Numbered from the stretch's first letter, positions 6,954-14,529 are shown. The stretch: DNA of 15,803 nt from Spirochaetota bacterium (GCA_023396665.1 JAEWVL010000335.1:1-15803), one strand, 5' to 3'. Notes: generated by a model from the letters alone, not told the origin. A program made the numbers and translations.

Positions 6954-7424
6954 ATGAAAAAGACATCATTAATGTTTTTTATACTACTGTGTTTCATCGC
7001 CGCACCGCTGTTTCAGCTCGGCGCGCAGCAGAAGGGCAAAATTCTTATCGCCTACGAGAAAACGCGATTCAAGAATGCACTCGTCGAAGAACTGGACATG
7101 CTTCTGAAACGCGACGGCTATTCAGTCGAGACGGTACTGCATTCGAAAAACGGCCTGGACAAGTACAAAGCTTCGGATTACCGTGCGGTATTCATCACCA
7201 ATTCGGGTGTCAACTCGGAGGTTCGCCCCTGGGTTAACAAGTGGATCGAAAAAAACAAAACCCCGGGCACCTACATTCTGCTGCATACGACACAGGCGAA
7301 AGACTGGCAGGTCAGGGCGAGTGTCGATACCGTCACAAGCGCGTCTGCGCAGGCCGATGTCAAGAAACTCGCCAACGACTACTACGAGCGCATCACCAAA
7401 GCGCTGAACAAGGACGGGCAGTAA
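6954..7424 (+). CDS. Exported flavodoxin-like protein
   Basis: 156 aa from ATG 6954. The GGAG at 6942-6945 decides this start over an in-frame ATG at 6930. MKK, a hydrophobic core and FQLGAQQ (about 18-26) form a Sec signal peptide. The mature part begins with a flavodoxin-like strand-loop-helix, KILIAYEKTRFKNALVEEL. It continues with DYRAVFITNSGVNSEVRPWV and, after GTYILLHTT, an alpha/beta pattern like the second half of flavodoxins. The canonical FMN phosphate loop (T/S-x-T-G-x-T) is not present and reads YEKTRFKNA instead, so FMN binding is uncertain. The flavocytochrome gene begins 3 bases after its stop, so the two are almost certainly made together. It may receive electrons from, or help assemble, that protein on the outer side of the membrane. 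Family assignment is by fold pattern only. Confidence 0.6.
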   Translation: MKKTSLMFFILLCFIAAPLFQLGAQQKGKILIAYEKTRFKNALVEELDMLLKRDGYSVETVLHSKNGLDKYKASDYRAVFITNSGVNSEVRPWVNKWIEKNKTPGTYILLHTTQAKDWQVRASVDTVTSASAQADVKKLANDYYERITKALNKDGQ

Positions 7425-7427
7425 TAC

Positions 7428-8774
7428 ATGGGTAAACAGCGACTACTTAGAATATGCCTGATCGTTCTGGCACTGTTGTTTCCGATGCTGCATGTTGCTG
7501 TTTTTTTTCATGGCAACTGGTACAGCTTTTTTCACAGCTATTCGCTGGCGATGTTCTTCGGTCTTTTCAGCTACGGCTATTTTTCTCTGGCGCTGGTTCT
7601 TGCGGCGCGCATCAGAGCCTTCGACCGCATCTTCGGACATAACAGAGTCATCGTCTTTCACGGCATCGTCGCCTCGCTCGCTCTCCTTCTCGGTGTATTT
7701 CACGCGATTTTAAAATTCGTATTTTTTCCCGACCCCACACTGCAAAGCGCGCTCGGTGTCGGCGGCCTGCTGCTTTTTCTGATCGTCATCAAGCTGACGT
7801 TCATATTCATGGTGCGCACGCCGCTTCACCGAAGGGTGTTTCCGGGCAAGATGCTCGCCTTCATCACGAAAAAATTTCATATCGATTATTCGATCATGAA
7901 AGTGATTCACAATCTCTGCGCACCGGCGCTGTTGCTGCTCGGCATTCATGTCATGCTGGCCTTGCCCGTACAGGAAACCCTCGCGCGCACGGTCGTCTCG
8001 GGGCTCAGCGGCGGCATAGCCATAGCCTTCTACCTGTTTCACGCCTTCATGCGCCCGCTTCTGCGCAAGAGCCGGGCTTTTCGCATACGCGCACTTCGGC
8101 GACTCTCAGATACAATAGTAGAAATAGAAATGAAATCCGCAAAAAATGAGCGCTTCGCATATACGGCGGGACAGTTCGCCTACTTCCGCTTTCTGAGCGA
8201 TGTTTGCGGAAGAGCCGAGCACCCCTTTTCGATAAGCAGTGCCCCTTCGACAGATACGCTTTGCATTACCGTTAAGGCGCTGGGCGATTACACAAAAAAA
8301 CTGGCATCTCTCAAACCGGAGACTCCCGTTATCGTCGACGGCCCCTACGGCGTATTCACCGCGGACAGATCACAACATCCGCTGCTGCTGCTCGCAGGGG
8401 GCATCGGCATCACTCCTTTTCTCTCGATGATCCGCGAAAGTATCGCCCTGAAAGAGCAAAGACCAGTGACACTCGTATGGTCGGTGCTTGTTGCAAACGA
8501 AACCTTTGCCCTGAGCGAACTGCGCGAGGCCGAAAAAAAACTGCCGCACTTTCGCCTTGTATTGCGCGTAACGGGTGATGTTAATCCGGAAAGCGGCGCT
8601 GCCGACGGCTTCGTCGACACCGCTCTTCTGCGTCCGCTGTGCACGGCTGACATGCTGAAATACGGCAACGCCTTTCTTTGCGGACCCGAGCCCTTTATGG
8701 CTGCGCTCCACCCCATGCTGCGCGAAATCGGTTTTACGAAAAGCCGTATCCACAGCGAGAGATTCTCGTTCTGA
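7428..8774 (+). CDS. Ferric-reductase/NOX-type transmembrane flavocytochrome with FNR domain
   Basis: 448 aa from ATG 7428. Residues 1-210 hold about six membrane helices. His78 and His92 lie 14 apart in the third helix, and His161 and His174 lie 13 apart in the fifth. This is the bis-heme b ligand pattern of ferric-reductase-like membrane domains (FRE/NOX/YedZ superfamily). Residues about 213-310 are the FAD-binding domain, with HPFSISSAP at 265-273. Residues about 315-448 are the NAD(P)H domain, with LAGGIGITPF (322-331), CGPEPF (418-423) and a terminal ERFSF. NAD(P)H electrons would pass through FAD and two hemes to the periplasmic side. The acceptor is unknown: metal, oxygen, or the exported flavodoxin-like protein encoded just upstream. 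No EF-hand or iron-regulator site is seen. The domain call is firm; the physiological substrate is inference. Confidence 0.88.
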   Translation: MGKQRLLRICLIVLALLFPMLHVAVFFHGNWYSFFHSYSLAMFFGLFSYGYFSLALVLAARIRAFDRIFGHNRVIVFHGIVASLALLLGVFHAILKFVFFPDPTLQSALGVGGLLLFLIVIKLTFIFMVRTPLHRRVFPGKMLAFITKKFHIDYSIMKVIHNLCAPALLLLGIHVMLALPVQETLARTVVSGLSGGIAIAFYLFHAFMRPLLRKSRAFRIRALRRLSDTIVEIEMKSAKNERFAYTAGQFAYFRFLSDVCGRAEHPFSISSAPSTDTLCITVKALGDYTKKLASLKPETPVIVDGPYGVFTADRSQHPLLLLAGGIGITPFLSMIRESIALKEQRPVTLVWSVLVANETFALSELREAEKKLPHFRLVLRVTGDVNPESGAADGFVDTALLRPLCTADMLKYGNAFLCGPEPFMAALHPMLREIGFTKSRIHSERFSF

Positions 8775-8780
8775 GCACCG

Positions 8781-8832
8781 GACGCAATTACAAGCGCGCG
8801 ATCACGAATAACGCCGAACATGTAATTGCGTC
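8781..8832. repeat. Perfect 12-bp inverted repeat between convergent genes
   Basis: GACGCAATTACA (8781-8792) and TGTAATTGCGTC (8821-8832) are exact reverse complements around a 28-base spacer. The first arm starts 6 bases after the flavocytochrome stop. There is no T tract, so it is not a classical terminator; it may stabilise or process the 3' end, or bind a protein. Confidence 0.6.
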
Positions 8833-8842
8833 GATATGGGCC

Positions 8843-8878
8843 TAAAACAGCCGGCAGCCTGGGTCCCTGTTTGCGGCT
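8843..8878 (-). terminator. Weak terminator for the 10427-8878 operon
   Basis: On the minus strand AGCCG (8874-8878) can pair with CGGCT (8849-8853), followed by GTTTTA. The stem is only 5 bp with a 20-base loop, so this is a tentative call based on position. Confidence 0.25.
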
Positions 8879-9486
8879 CAGGCAGGGGCTTTATCAAGAT
8901 TCTCGCAGATCCTTTCCAATACGCTGTGCCAGGGGCGCGCTTCGATGACCGCAACACCGAGTCGTTTTGCCTCAGAGCAAAGCCAGCCGTTATACAGCCA
9001 GCTCAGATGCGCGCGATCCTGTTGCAGCGAGCCTTCCCGTACGCGGTAATTTTCGATGATCTGTGATTCGTCGTTTTCCGCGATAATCAGCGAGCGCACC
9101 CTTGTCCCCGCCTCAATCGACGCGTAACTGCTCATCGTGCAAAGTTCGGGTGTGATAAAATCACCCTCAAGCACGAAAGGCCTGTCCGATTCCAGATGAT
9201 TCGCGATGACAAGTTCAAGCGCCCTGCTCATTATTTTTGCATAGCCGCACATGATTTCGAGTTTTTTTTCGAAGGGCTGCGCGAGCGCCTCTTCAAAATG
9301 ATTTTTCCAGTAATGCAGAACAGGGTAATCCTCTTCTTTTGTCATATCCTCAAGCACACACTGAAAATCATCAACCTCGGTAATACCGATTTCGTATTTC
9401 TTTGCCAGAGCGTAGCTTACACAGCTTTTCCCGACACCGCTCGCTCCGCCGATAATGAGCACGTCCCAATTTCTTTTTAGTTCCAT
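8878..9486 (-). CDS. P-loop nucleotide kinase-like protein of unknown substrate
   Basis: 202 aa from ATG 9486, chosen because AGAGGA lies about 6 bases upstream and the P-loop follows directly. An open frame extends to 9579, but that stretch overlaps the upstream GNAT gene. IIGGASGVGKS (11-21) is a Walker A loop next to the N-terminus, as in small-molecule kinases. VDDFQ (38-42) sits where such kinases carry acidic residues for Mg or substrate. FVLEGDF (near 112) and a basic, mobile-lid-like segment (ENYRVREGSLQQDR) follow. Proteins of this shape are often labelled 2-phosphoglycerate kinase-like or AAA ATPase. I cannot name the substrate. It is the last gene of a three-gene minus-strand operon with the GNAT gene. 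Confidence 0.65.
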   Translation of the reverse strand: MELKRNWDVLIIGGASGVGKSCVSYALAKKYEIGITEVDDFQCVLEDMTKEEDYPVLHYWKNHFEEALAQPFEKKLEIMCGYAKIMSRALELVIANHLESDRPFVLEGDFITPELCTMSSYASIEAGTRVRSLIIAENDESQIIENYRVREGSLQQDRAHLSWLYNGWLCSEAKRLGVAVIEARPWHSVLERICENLDKAPA

Positions 9487-9554
9487 TTTATCCTCTTTTC
9501 CTGTCTTGTGCACAGGGCGTCCGCTTCCGCAATTTCTTCTCGCCGCACACGCAT

Positions 9555-10118
9555 TTACATCGCAAGACTGTCTTTCCATTCGTTTTTCCGCAAACCGTAA
9601 ACCACTCTGTCCTTGAACCTACCTTCATGCAGCTGATGCTTAAGAAGTTCAGCTTCTTTGCGCATTCCGAGTCTGATCATGATTTTTTCAGAGGCGGTGT
9701 TTTCTTTCAGGCAACCGGTTTCAATTTTCAATACATTGTCCTGCAAAAACGCAAATTCCACAAGACGACGGGCCGCCTCAAGCGTATAGCCCATACCCCA
9801 GTACTCGCGTCGAATGAAATAGCCGAGATTCACAAGTTTACCCTGTTCGTTCTCGGCTTCTACCGTATAGCCTATCGAACCGATAAGCTTGTTGCTTTGC
9901 CTCAGAATTATCGCAAAAAAATATTCTTTTCGGCGGGGGGATAACGCTGCCGCAATGGACTTCTGAAGATTACAATTCGCCTCTTCGATAGTTTTCACAT
10001 AAAGCTCGGGAAGATAGCGCATGGTAAGCGGATCTGAAATCAGGGCGAAATGATCCGCAAGATCTTTCTCGCAATTGTCGCGTACGAACAGGCGCTGTGT
10101 TTCAAGCTTAACCACCAT
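9555..10118 (-). CDS. GNAT-family N-acetyltransferase (RimJ/RimL-like)
   Basis: 187 aa from ATG 10118. GGAG lies only 3 bases before this ATG; a TTG at 10127 is the in-frame alternative but lacks any site. The order is typical of Acetyltransf_3 proteins: LETQRLFVRDNCEKDL (5-20), FFAIILRQSNKLIGSIGY (67-84), the acetyl-CoA loop YWGMGYTLEAARRLVEFAF (106-124) and ENTASEKIMIRLGM (139-152). It transfers acetyl from acetyl-CoA to an amine, and in this group often to protein N-termini or small molecules. The substrate cannot be told. It starts 15 bases after the small membrane protein gene and 68 bases before the kinase gene. Confidence 0.85.
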   Translation of the reverse strand: MVVKLETQRLFVRDNCEKDLADHFALISDPLTMRYLPELYVKTIEEANCNLQKSIAAALSPRRKEYFFAIILRQSNKLIGSIGYTVEAENEQGKLVNLGYFIRREYWGMGYTLEAARRLVEFAFLQDNVLKIETGCLKENTASEKIMIRLGMRKEAELLKHQLHEGRFKDRVVYGLRKNEWKDSLAM

Positions 10119-10133
10119 GTACTCCAATGTAAT

Positions 10134-10427
10134 TCAAGACCGCTTCGGACGGTCAAAGAATATGACACACAATAAAACAGCAGCTATGAAGATCAGCGAC
10201 AATGGCTCGATCGTCAGAAATACAATAGGCATTGCATAGGGTGCGCTTAAAAACACAGAAAAAGGGCCATCGGCGGAGCCGATGATTCTAATAAACTCAA
10301 CATCCTGCGGCTGCGTGTGAAGAAACATGAATATCTGTAAAAAGAGCATGGTGCATTTTTTCAGTGCAAGAGTAATACTTATTACAGCCGCAGCTGCTAA
10401 AAAGTATTTTTTGTATTTCATAAACAT
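10134..10427 (-). CDS. Small membrane protein with IGSADGP motif
   Basis: 97 aa from ATG 10427, which has AAGGA 6 bases upstream. In-frame ATGs at 10433 and 10421 are spaced less well. A basic N-terminus precedes a hydrophobic helix (about 8-36). A short loop then carries IRIIGSADGPFSVFLSA (46-62), and a second hydrophobic segment (about 66-91) ends in DRPKRS. The IGSADGPFSVFL block resembles the IGGADGPTAIF signature of the beta subunit of sodium-translocating decarboxylases, and of short membrane or exported proteins often mis-annotated as that subunit. At this length it cannot be a decarboxylase beta chain. Function unknown. It is the first gene of the minus-strand operon with the GNAT and kinase-like genes. 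Confidence 0.55.
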   Translation of the reverse strand: MFMKYKKYFLAAAAVISITLALKKCTMLFLQIFMFLHTQPQDVEFIRIIGSADGPFSVFLSAPYAMPIVFLTIEPLSLIFIAAVLLCVIFFDRPKRS

Positions 10428-10662
10428 CAACATTCCTTAAGTAAAATTACAACAGTCTCCTGCTATCAGAAAACTGCGAATACTGAAAGAAAAATAAATT
10501 AAGAGGATTTATTACAAGCAAAAAACCGACAGACGCATTACCCCGGCAACATTGAATCAATCAGCTGCAACGCAATAAATCGCTTGACATCCGCTGCGCT
10601 TGAAGTACCGATATTACATTACAAACACGGAAGCGCATAAGCGCGCAAAAAGGAAGGCAACT

Positions 10663-10701
10663 ATGGCAGAAAATCATAATACTCAGGCAACCGGTTTGTA
10701 G
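10663..10701 (+). CDS. Mini-ORF, possible leader peptide
   Basis: ATG at 10663 has a strong AGGAAGG site about 5 bases upstream and encodes MAENHNTQATGL followed by TAG. The codon content shows no run of a single amino acid, so classical attenuation by starvation is not suggested. It may also be the start of a decayed gene. Confidence 0.3.
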   Translation: MAENHNTQATGL

Positions 10702-10899
10702 ACAGCGCTTTTCCTGCTCAGTACACACACCAGTCATATCTTTTCACAGCGCAGCATTTCTCTTTCCGGTTTTTGCCGTCAAATAATAACATATCAGTTT
10801 GCATTGTCGTATTCGCGTACAGAAAGGGCGAAGCTCTCTTTTTGATTCACGATAATTTTCAGTGCACGCGGCGCTCGCGTCAGAGCGATGGCTATTGGC

Positions 10900-10938
10900 C
10901 GGACAGTTCTGTACCGTTTCGACGCACAGAAGTGTCCG
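10900..10938 (+). promoter_or_regulatory. Leader hairpin directly upstream of rsgA
   Basis: CGGACAGTTCTGT (10900-10912) pairs with ACAGAAGTGTCCG (10926-10938) over 12 of 13 positions, with one internal G-G mismatch and a 13-base loop. It ends 12 bases before the GGAG site at 10951-10954. In mRNA it could affect translation start or message stability; as DNA it could be an operator. Confidence 0.5.
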
Positions 10939-10960
10939 CACAGTACAATCGGAGATTTCA

Positions 10961-12055
10961 ATGAATACCAAAACAACAACAAACGAAACCATCGAAGCGC
11001 AAGACGCAGGATGGGACAATTTTTATCAACAGGCATTTGAGAGCCGAAAAAAGGAAGACGAGATTCCCGCGAGAATTATCAACCGCCAGAAAGGAAACTA
11101 CAGAATTTTCGCACAAGGCATGTATAACGGTGCCAGACTCTCGGGTAAATTTCTGCATGAGAGCGAAACTAATGTCGATTACCCCGTGGTGGGCGATTGG
11201 GTTTGCGTACGCAATTTCGATTGCATTAACAGCGCGGTCATCACACAGAGACTGCCGCGCAAAAGTTTTTTCGCGAGAAAACAGGCGATTTCAGGAGGAC
11301 GGAAAATCAGAAACGGCCTGGTCACCGGAGGCGCCACGGAAGAACAGGTCATTGCCGCCAACATCGATACGATCTTCATCGTAACGGGACTCGATGCCAA
11401 TTTCAATTCGGGCAGACTTGAACGTTACATGACTCTTGCGAAAGAAAGTTCGGCTCGGGCGGTGATTATACTCAACAAGGCCGATCTGTGCGACGATTGT
11501 GACGAACGCATACACATAACATCGCGAATCGCGGGCGATTGCTCTTTACACAAAGTCAGCGCAGCTAGCGGCGAGAATATGGAAATCTTCGGGCAATATC
11601 TTGTTCCGGGACAGACCGTCGTCTTTCTCGGTTCTTCAGGTGTCGGAAAATCGACACTGATCAACCGGCTCTTCGGCAACAACTCGCTGAAAACACGCAG
11701 TATCAGTGAGGTCTCGGGCAAAGGCCGCCATACGACGACCTGGAGCGACCTGGTTTTTCACCGTTCGGGTGCAATGCTCATCGATACCCCGGGAACACGG
11801 GAACTGCAGCTGTGGGCCGAAGCGGACAGCGTCGACAGCACCTTCAGCGACATCACTGAACTTTCACAGCATTGCCGTTTCAGAAACTGTTCTCACTCAA
11901 GCGAACCCGGCTGTGCGGTACTGCGCGCAATCGAAGAGGGGCTGCTGCCCGCGCAACGGCTCGAAGGCTATCGCAAGCAGCACAGCGAGGTCGACATGCT
12001 CACACTCAGAAAAGAACAATACGCGCGTTACAGAAGCAGGCGGGCAAAACAATAG
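10961..12055 (+). CDS. rsgA: Ribosome small-subunit-dependent GTPase A (RsgA/YjeQ)
   Basis: 364 aa from ATG 10961, with GGAG at 10951-10954. The open frame reaches back to 10862, but that extension has no site and spans the leader hairpin. Residues about 34-96 are the OB-fold RNA-binding domain. The GTPase motifs come in the circularly permuted order typical of RsgA: NKAD (G4, 172-175), then GSSGVGKST (G1, 224-232), RHTTT (G2, 256-260) and DTPG (G3, 275-278). The zinc knuckle CRFRNCSHSSEPGC (C305, C310, H312, C318) completes the diagnostic set. RsgA checks late 30S assembly and is released by GTP hydrolysis. The acidic/Thr-rich N-terminal extension is ordinary. It stands as a single gene with its own terminator. 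Confidence 0.95.
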   Translation: MNTKTTTNETIEAQDAGWDNFYQQAFESRKKEDEIPARIINRQKGNYRIFAQGMYNGARLSGKFLHESETNVDYPVVGDWVCVRNFDCINSAVITQRLPRKSFFARKQAISGGRKIRNGLVTGGATEEQVIAANIDTIFIVTGLDANFNSGRLERYMTLAKESSARAVIILNKADLCDDCDERIHITSRIAGDCSLHKVSAASGENMEIFGQYLVPGQTVVFLGSSGVGKSTLINRLFGNNSLKTRSISEVSGKGRHTTTWSDLVFHRSGAMLIDTPGTRELQLWAEADSVDSTFSDITELSQHCRFRNCSHSSEPGCAVLRAIEEGLLPAQRLEGYRKQHSEVDMLTLRKEQYARYRSRRAKQ

Positions 12056-12064
12056 GAGTTGTCA

Positions 12065-12100
12065 CAAAACAAATTCCCGGGCAACCGGGAATTTGTTTTG
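12065..12100. terminator. Bidirectional terminator between rsgA and the sensor kinase gene
   Basis: A perfect 16-bp hairpin, CAAAACAAATTCCCGG (12065-12080) with CCGGGAATTTGTTTTG (12085-12100), closed by a GCAA loop of the GNRA class. Each arm supplies A/T-rich flanks for termination in either direction. It lies 9 bases after the rsgA stop and about 54 bases beyond the stop of the convergent kinase gene. Confidence 0.85.
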
Positions 12101-12154
12101 CGCCGATGAAACCGGATACCTGATTTGTTTTCGAAGCAGTCCTTCTGAATAAAT

Positions 12155-14500
12155 TCACGAGAAAAGCAGTGTTACTTTCGTTCCCTCAGTACCCGAAATA
12201 ACAAGCTCGGCCCCGAGCTCCTCCGCAAACGAACGCACCAGCACCAGGCCGAGCGTCTTGCTTTGAGTCGAGTACATTTCCTGCGACAAACCGATACCGT
12301 CATCACAAATGGAAAGCCGGTATTGCTTGCCTTGTCGGACGAGCCGGATTTCCAGGGTGCCGGTTTTGCAATTCGGCCATGCGTATTTCAGCGAGTTCGA
12401 AACAAGTTCATTCACCAGAAGACCGAGAGAGATGATCCTCTTGAAATCCATATAGCACTTTTCGGATGAAAAGACAAGCCGGACATCTGTCCGGCCGAGC
12501 GAATAGGTCGGCAGCAGTGAACTGACGAGATCTTCAATATAGGGTCCCGCATCTATTTTGTTATCAACATGCGGTCTTGTATATAAACGCTCATATATAG
12601 CGGCCATCACCTCTATTCTGGTTCTCGCCTCTATCAGCACACTTCTGACGTCATCCCTTTCGGCGGAAATCGCTTCAAGATTAAGCAATCCCGCAACGAC
12701 ACCGAGATTGTTTTTGACACGGTGCTCGAGTTCGCGCATAAGCAGCCGGTTCTTTTGCAGACTTCTGGTCAGCCGCTCGTTCGTCTGCACAAGCTCGTCA
12801 TTGCGCATTGTTATCTCTTTTTCGAGCGACTCGATGTAGAGCGACTCCTTGATTGCGATATTGATACGGTTGCGGGATAACAGAAGTGCCTTGTCTGAAA
12901 CATCGTTGATTGTCGCGGCGATATATCCGATCGGCTTGCTACCACAGCTGAAGGGCTGCACGAGCAGACTGTATCTCTGCTTGCGCAGTGAGCTTGAAAA
13001 GTCTGTCGGAAAAAGTGAAGCGGTCTGAAAGGCCCCGGTACAATCCATACGCCCTTCTACAGTATAGGAGAGTATCGGAAGCGAAAGGCTAAGAGGATTC
13101 GCATAATCAAGATACCTGCTTATCAGGCAGTTCTCAATACCGAAGGATGCCAGCTTTTCATACAGCAAATCCGCCTGCTTTTTCAGTTCGAGCGTATCAA
13201 AAAGATCTTCGCTCAGATAATCAATCGACTGGGAAATACTGTCGGAATGCGTACTGTACTGTTGTGAAAAATCTTCGGAATAACGTCCGGTCAGATATCC
13301 GATTGATACCATTTGCCGGCGAAACTGCTTTTCGTTCAATCCGGCAGTTTCCATTTTCGAACAAAGAGCCTCGAAAAGACACAACTGCAGATCAGAACTG
13401 ATATGCTCTTTCTGGCAGAGCTTCATGATACTCTCCCAGAGCCGCACAAGCGGCTGCAAATCGGAATCAGGTCTAATTTCAGCTTCGATCCGGCCGATCA
13501 ACGAAACAAAAGTCTCTTTCTGAAGCGGGTCGCTGATTTCACCGAGCAAAGCATTACACAGACGTGCGCACTCATCATCCGTTTCAGGCGCATCATTCAC
13601 AGCAACTTCGGCGTCTTTCGTGCATTTCACATTCACATCGCAACCGCAGGAGCTTCGCAGCTTCAGTGTCCCTTCGACGACATACACTTTTTCAACCGCA
13701 TGACCCTCGATCATTTCGGAGACAATTTCGGCGCAAAGATAGCCTTCATGGAACAAATTCTGGTCAACGGTGGTCAGTGACCATCGACGGGCACCGTCAA
13801 TATTGTCGAATCCCGTTACGGGAAAGTTATAGATGCCCCTGCTTTCAAATGCTCGTATCGCGCCGATGGCCATCTGGTCGTTCGCGGCAACCACGGCATC
13901 GAAAGGCAGTGCCGCGGCCAGTAGCGCCTCCACCGCATCGATGCCTGACTGAACGACATAGGCGCCGGACACGACAAGCCTGTCATCAAATTCGATACCA
14001 TGCTCTCTCAAAGCATCTTTGTAGGCGCGATAGCGTTCTTCAGCATCATGATTGTCGTTTTTACCGGTTATAAAGGCGATACGCCGCAGCCCGTGAAAAC
14101 CGACAAGGTGGGATACGACCTGCTTCATTGCCGAGTAATTATCGATTACCACAGAGGTGATGTCGTCAAAACGGTTGCCGAGTGCGACAAGCGGCAGTGG
14201 AGCAAGCGAATCAAGGTAGGAGCGCAAACGCTTTTTACCGGAAAAAAACCCGATTGAAGGCAAAACGATGGCACCGTCAACGTTATCGAGTGTAACCATA
14301 TTTATAAGAAAACCGTTGATCTTCTCCCGTTCAAGCGGCGAGTCCAGACGCCCGATCGTAAAAGCAGCCAGATTGTAATCTCTCTCACGGCAGAATGCGT
14401 CAATCCCCTTGAGTATCGCAGTCTGATAATAGAGCGGATTATCACCGAAAACCAGCCAATCGAGTACCACCCCGATCGTTTTGCGGGTAACTGAGGACAT
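12155..14500 (-). CDS. LacI-like ligand-binding domain fused to HisKA_2 histidine kinase
   Basis: 781 aa from ATG 14500, with AGGGGG upstream. Residues about 7-280 form a periplasmic-binding/LacI-type fold (TIGVVLDWLVFGDNPLYYQ, then RRIAFITGKND, VVAANDQMAIGAIRA, VTGFDNIDGARRW), ending with LRSSCGC (281-287), a signature of such soluble sensor fusions. No helix-turn-helix precedes it, and there is no signal peptide or membrane span, so it should be cytoplasmic. Residues about 300-540 are a linker/sensor region of unknown type. A coiled coil (about 547-585) leads to the HisKA_2 dimerisation box LMRELEHRVKNNLG, with phospho-acceptor His593. The ATPase domain has NELVSNSLKYA (N box, 697-707) and DDGIGL (733-738). 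It probably senses a sugar-like ligand and phosphorylates an unlinked response regulator; none is encoded here. Confidence 0.9.
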   Translation of the reverse strand: MSSVTRKTIGVVLDWLVFGDNPLYYQTAILKGIDAFCRERDYNLAAFTIGRLDSPLEREKINGFLINMVTLDNVDGAIVLPSIGFFSGKKRLRSYLDSLAPLPLVALGNRFDDITSVVIDNYSAMKQVVSHLVGFHGLRRIAFITGKNDNHDAEERYRAYKDALREHGIEFDDRLVVSGAYVVQSGIDAVEALLAAALPFDAVVAANDQMAIGAIRAFESRGIYNFPVTGFDNIDGARRWSLTTVDQNLFHEGYLCAEIVSEMIEGHAVEKVYVVEGTLKLRSSCGCDVNVKCTKDAEVAVNDAPETDDECARLCNALLGEISDPLQKETFVSLIGRIEAEIRPDSDLQPLVRLWESIMKLCQKEHISSDLQLCLFEALCSKMETAGLNEKQFRRQMVSIGYLTGRYSEDFSQQYSTHSDSISQSIDYLSEDLFDTLELKKQADLLYEKLASFGIENCLISRYLDYANPLSLSLPILSYTVEGRMDCTGAFQTASLFPTDFSSSLRKQRYSLLVQPFSCGSKPIGYIAATINDVSDKALLLSRNRINIAIKESLYIESLEKEITMRNDELVQTNERLTRSLQKNRLLMRELEHRVKNNLGVVAGLLNLEAISAERDDVRSVLIEARTRIEVMAAIYERLYTRPHVDNKIDAGPYIEDLVSSLLPTYSLGRTDVRLVFSSEKCYMDFKRIISLGLLVNELVSNSLKYAWPNCKTGTLEIRLVRQGKQYRLSICDDGIGLSQEMYSTQSKTLGLVLVRSFAEELGAELVISGTEGTKVTLLFS

Positions 14501-14529
14501 GAGACCCCCTGATCAATAATGCCTTCATC

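Larger units (their letters stand above)
10428..10960. other. Long intergenic region with rsgA leader
   Basis: 533 bases without a full gene. The left part must contain the promoter of the minus-strand operon, although no hexamer pair is convincing. TTGACA at 10584-10589 could be a plus-strand -35, but the nearest TATAAT-like box (GATATT, 10610) is 20 bases away. Then come a 12-codon mini-ORF (10663-10701) and a 13-bp hairpin (10900-10938) just before the rsgA ribosome binding site. A small CGCTC/GAGCG stem lies at 10872-10887. Confidence 0.5.

Noticed and set aside
9487..9579. Upstream extension of the P-loop kinase frame
   Set aside because: It would overlap the 3' end of the GNAT gene and push the Walker A loop away from the N-terminus. 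ATG 9486 has its own site.
10862..10960. Upstream extension of the rsgA reading frame
   Set aside because: It spans the leader hairpin and has no site, while ATG 10961 has GGAG at the right distance.
13313..14073. Overlapping plus-strand open frames of 155 and 169 codons
   Set aside because: Antisense to the LacI-like sensor kinase, which shows conserved motifs throughout.
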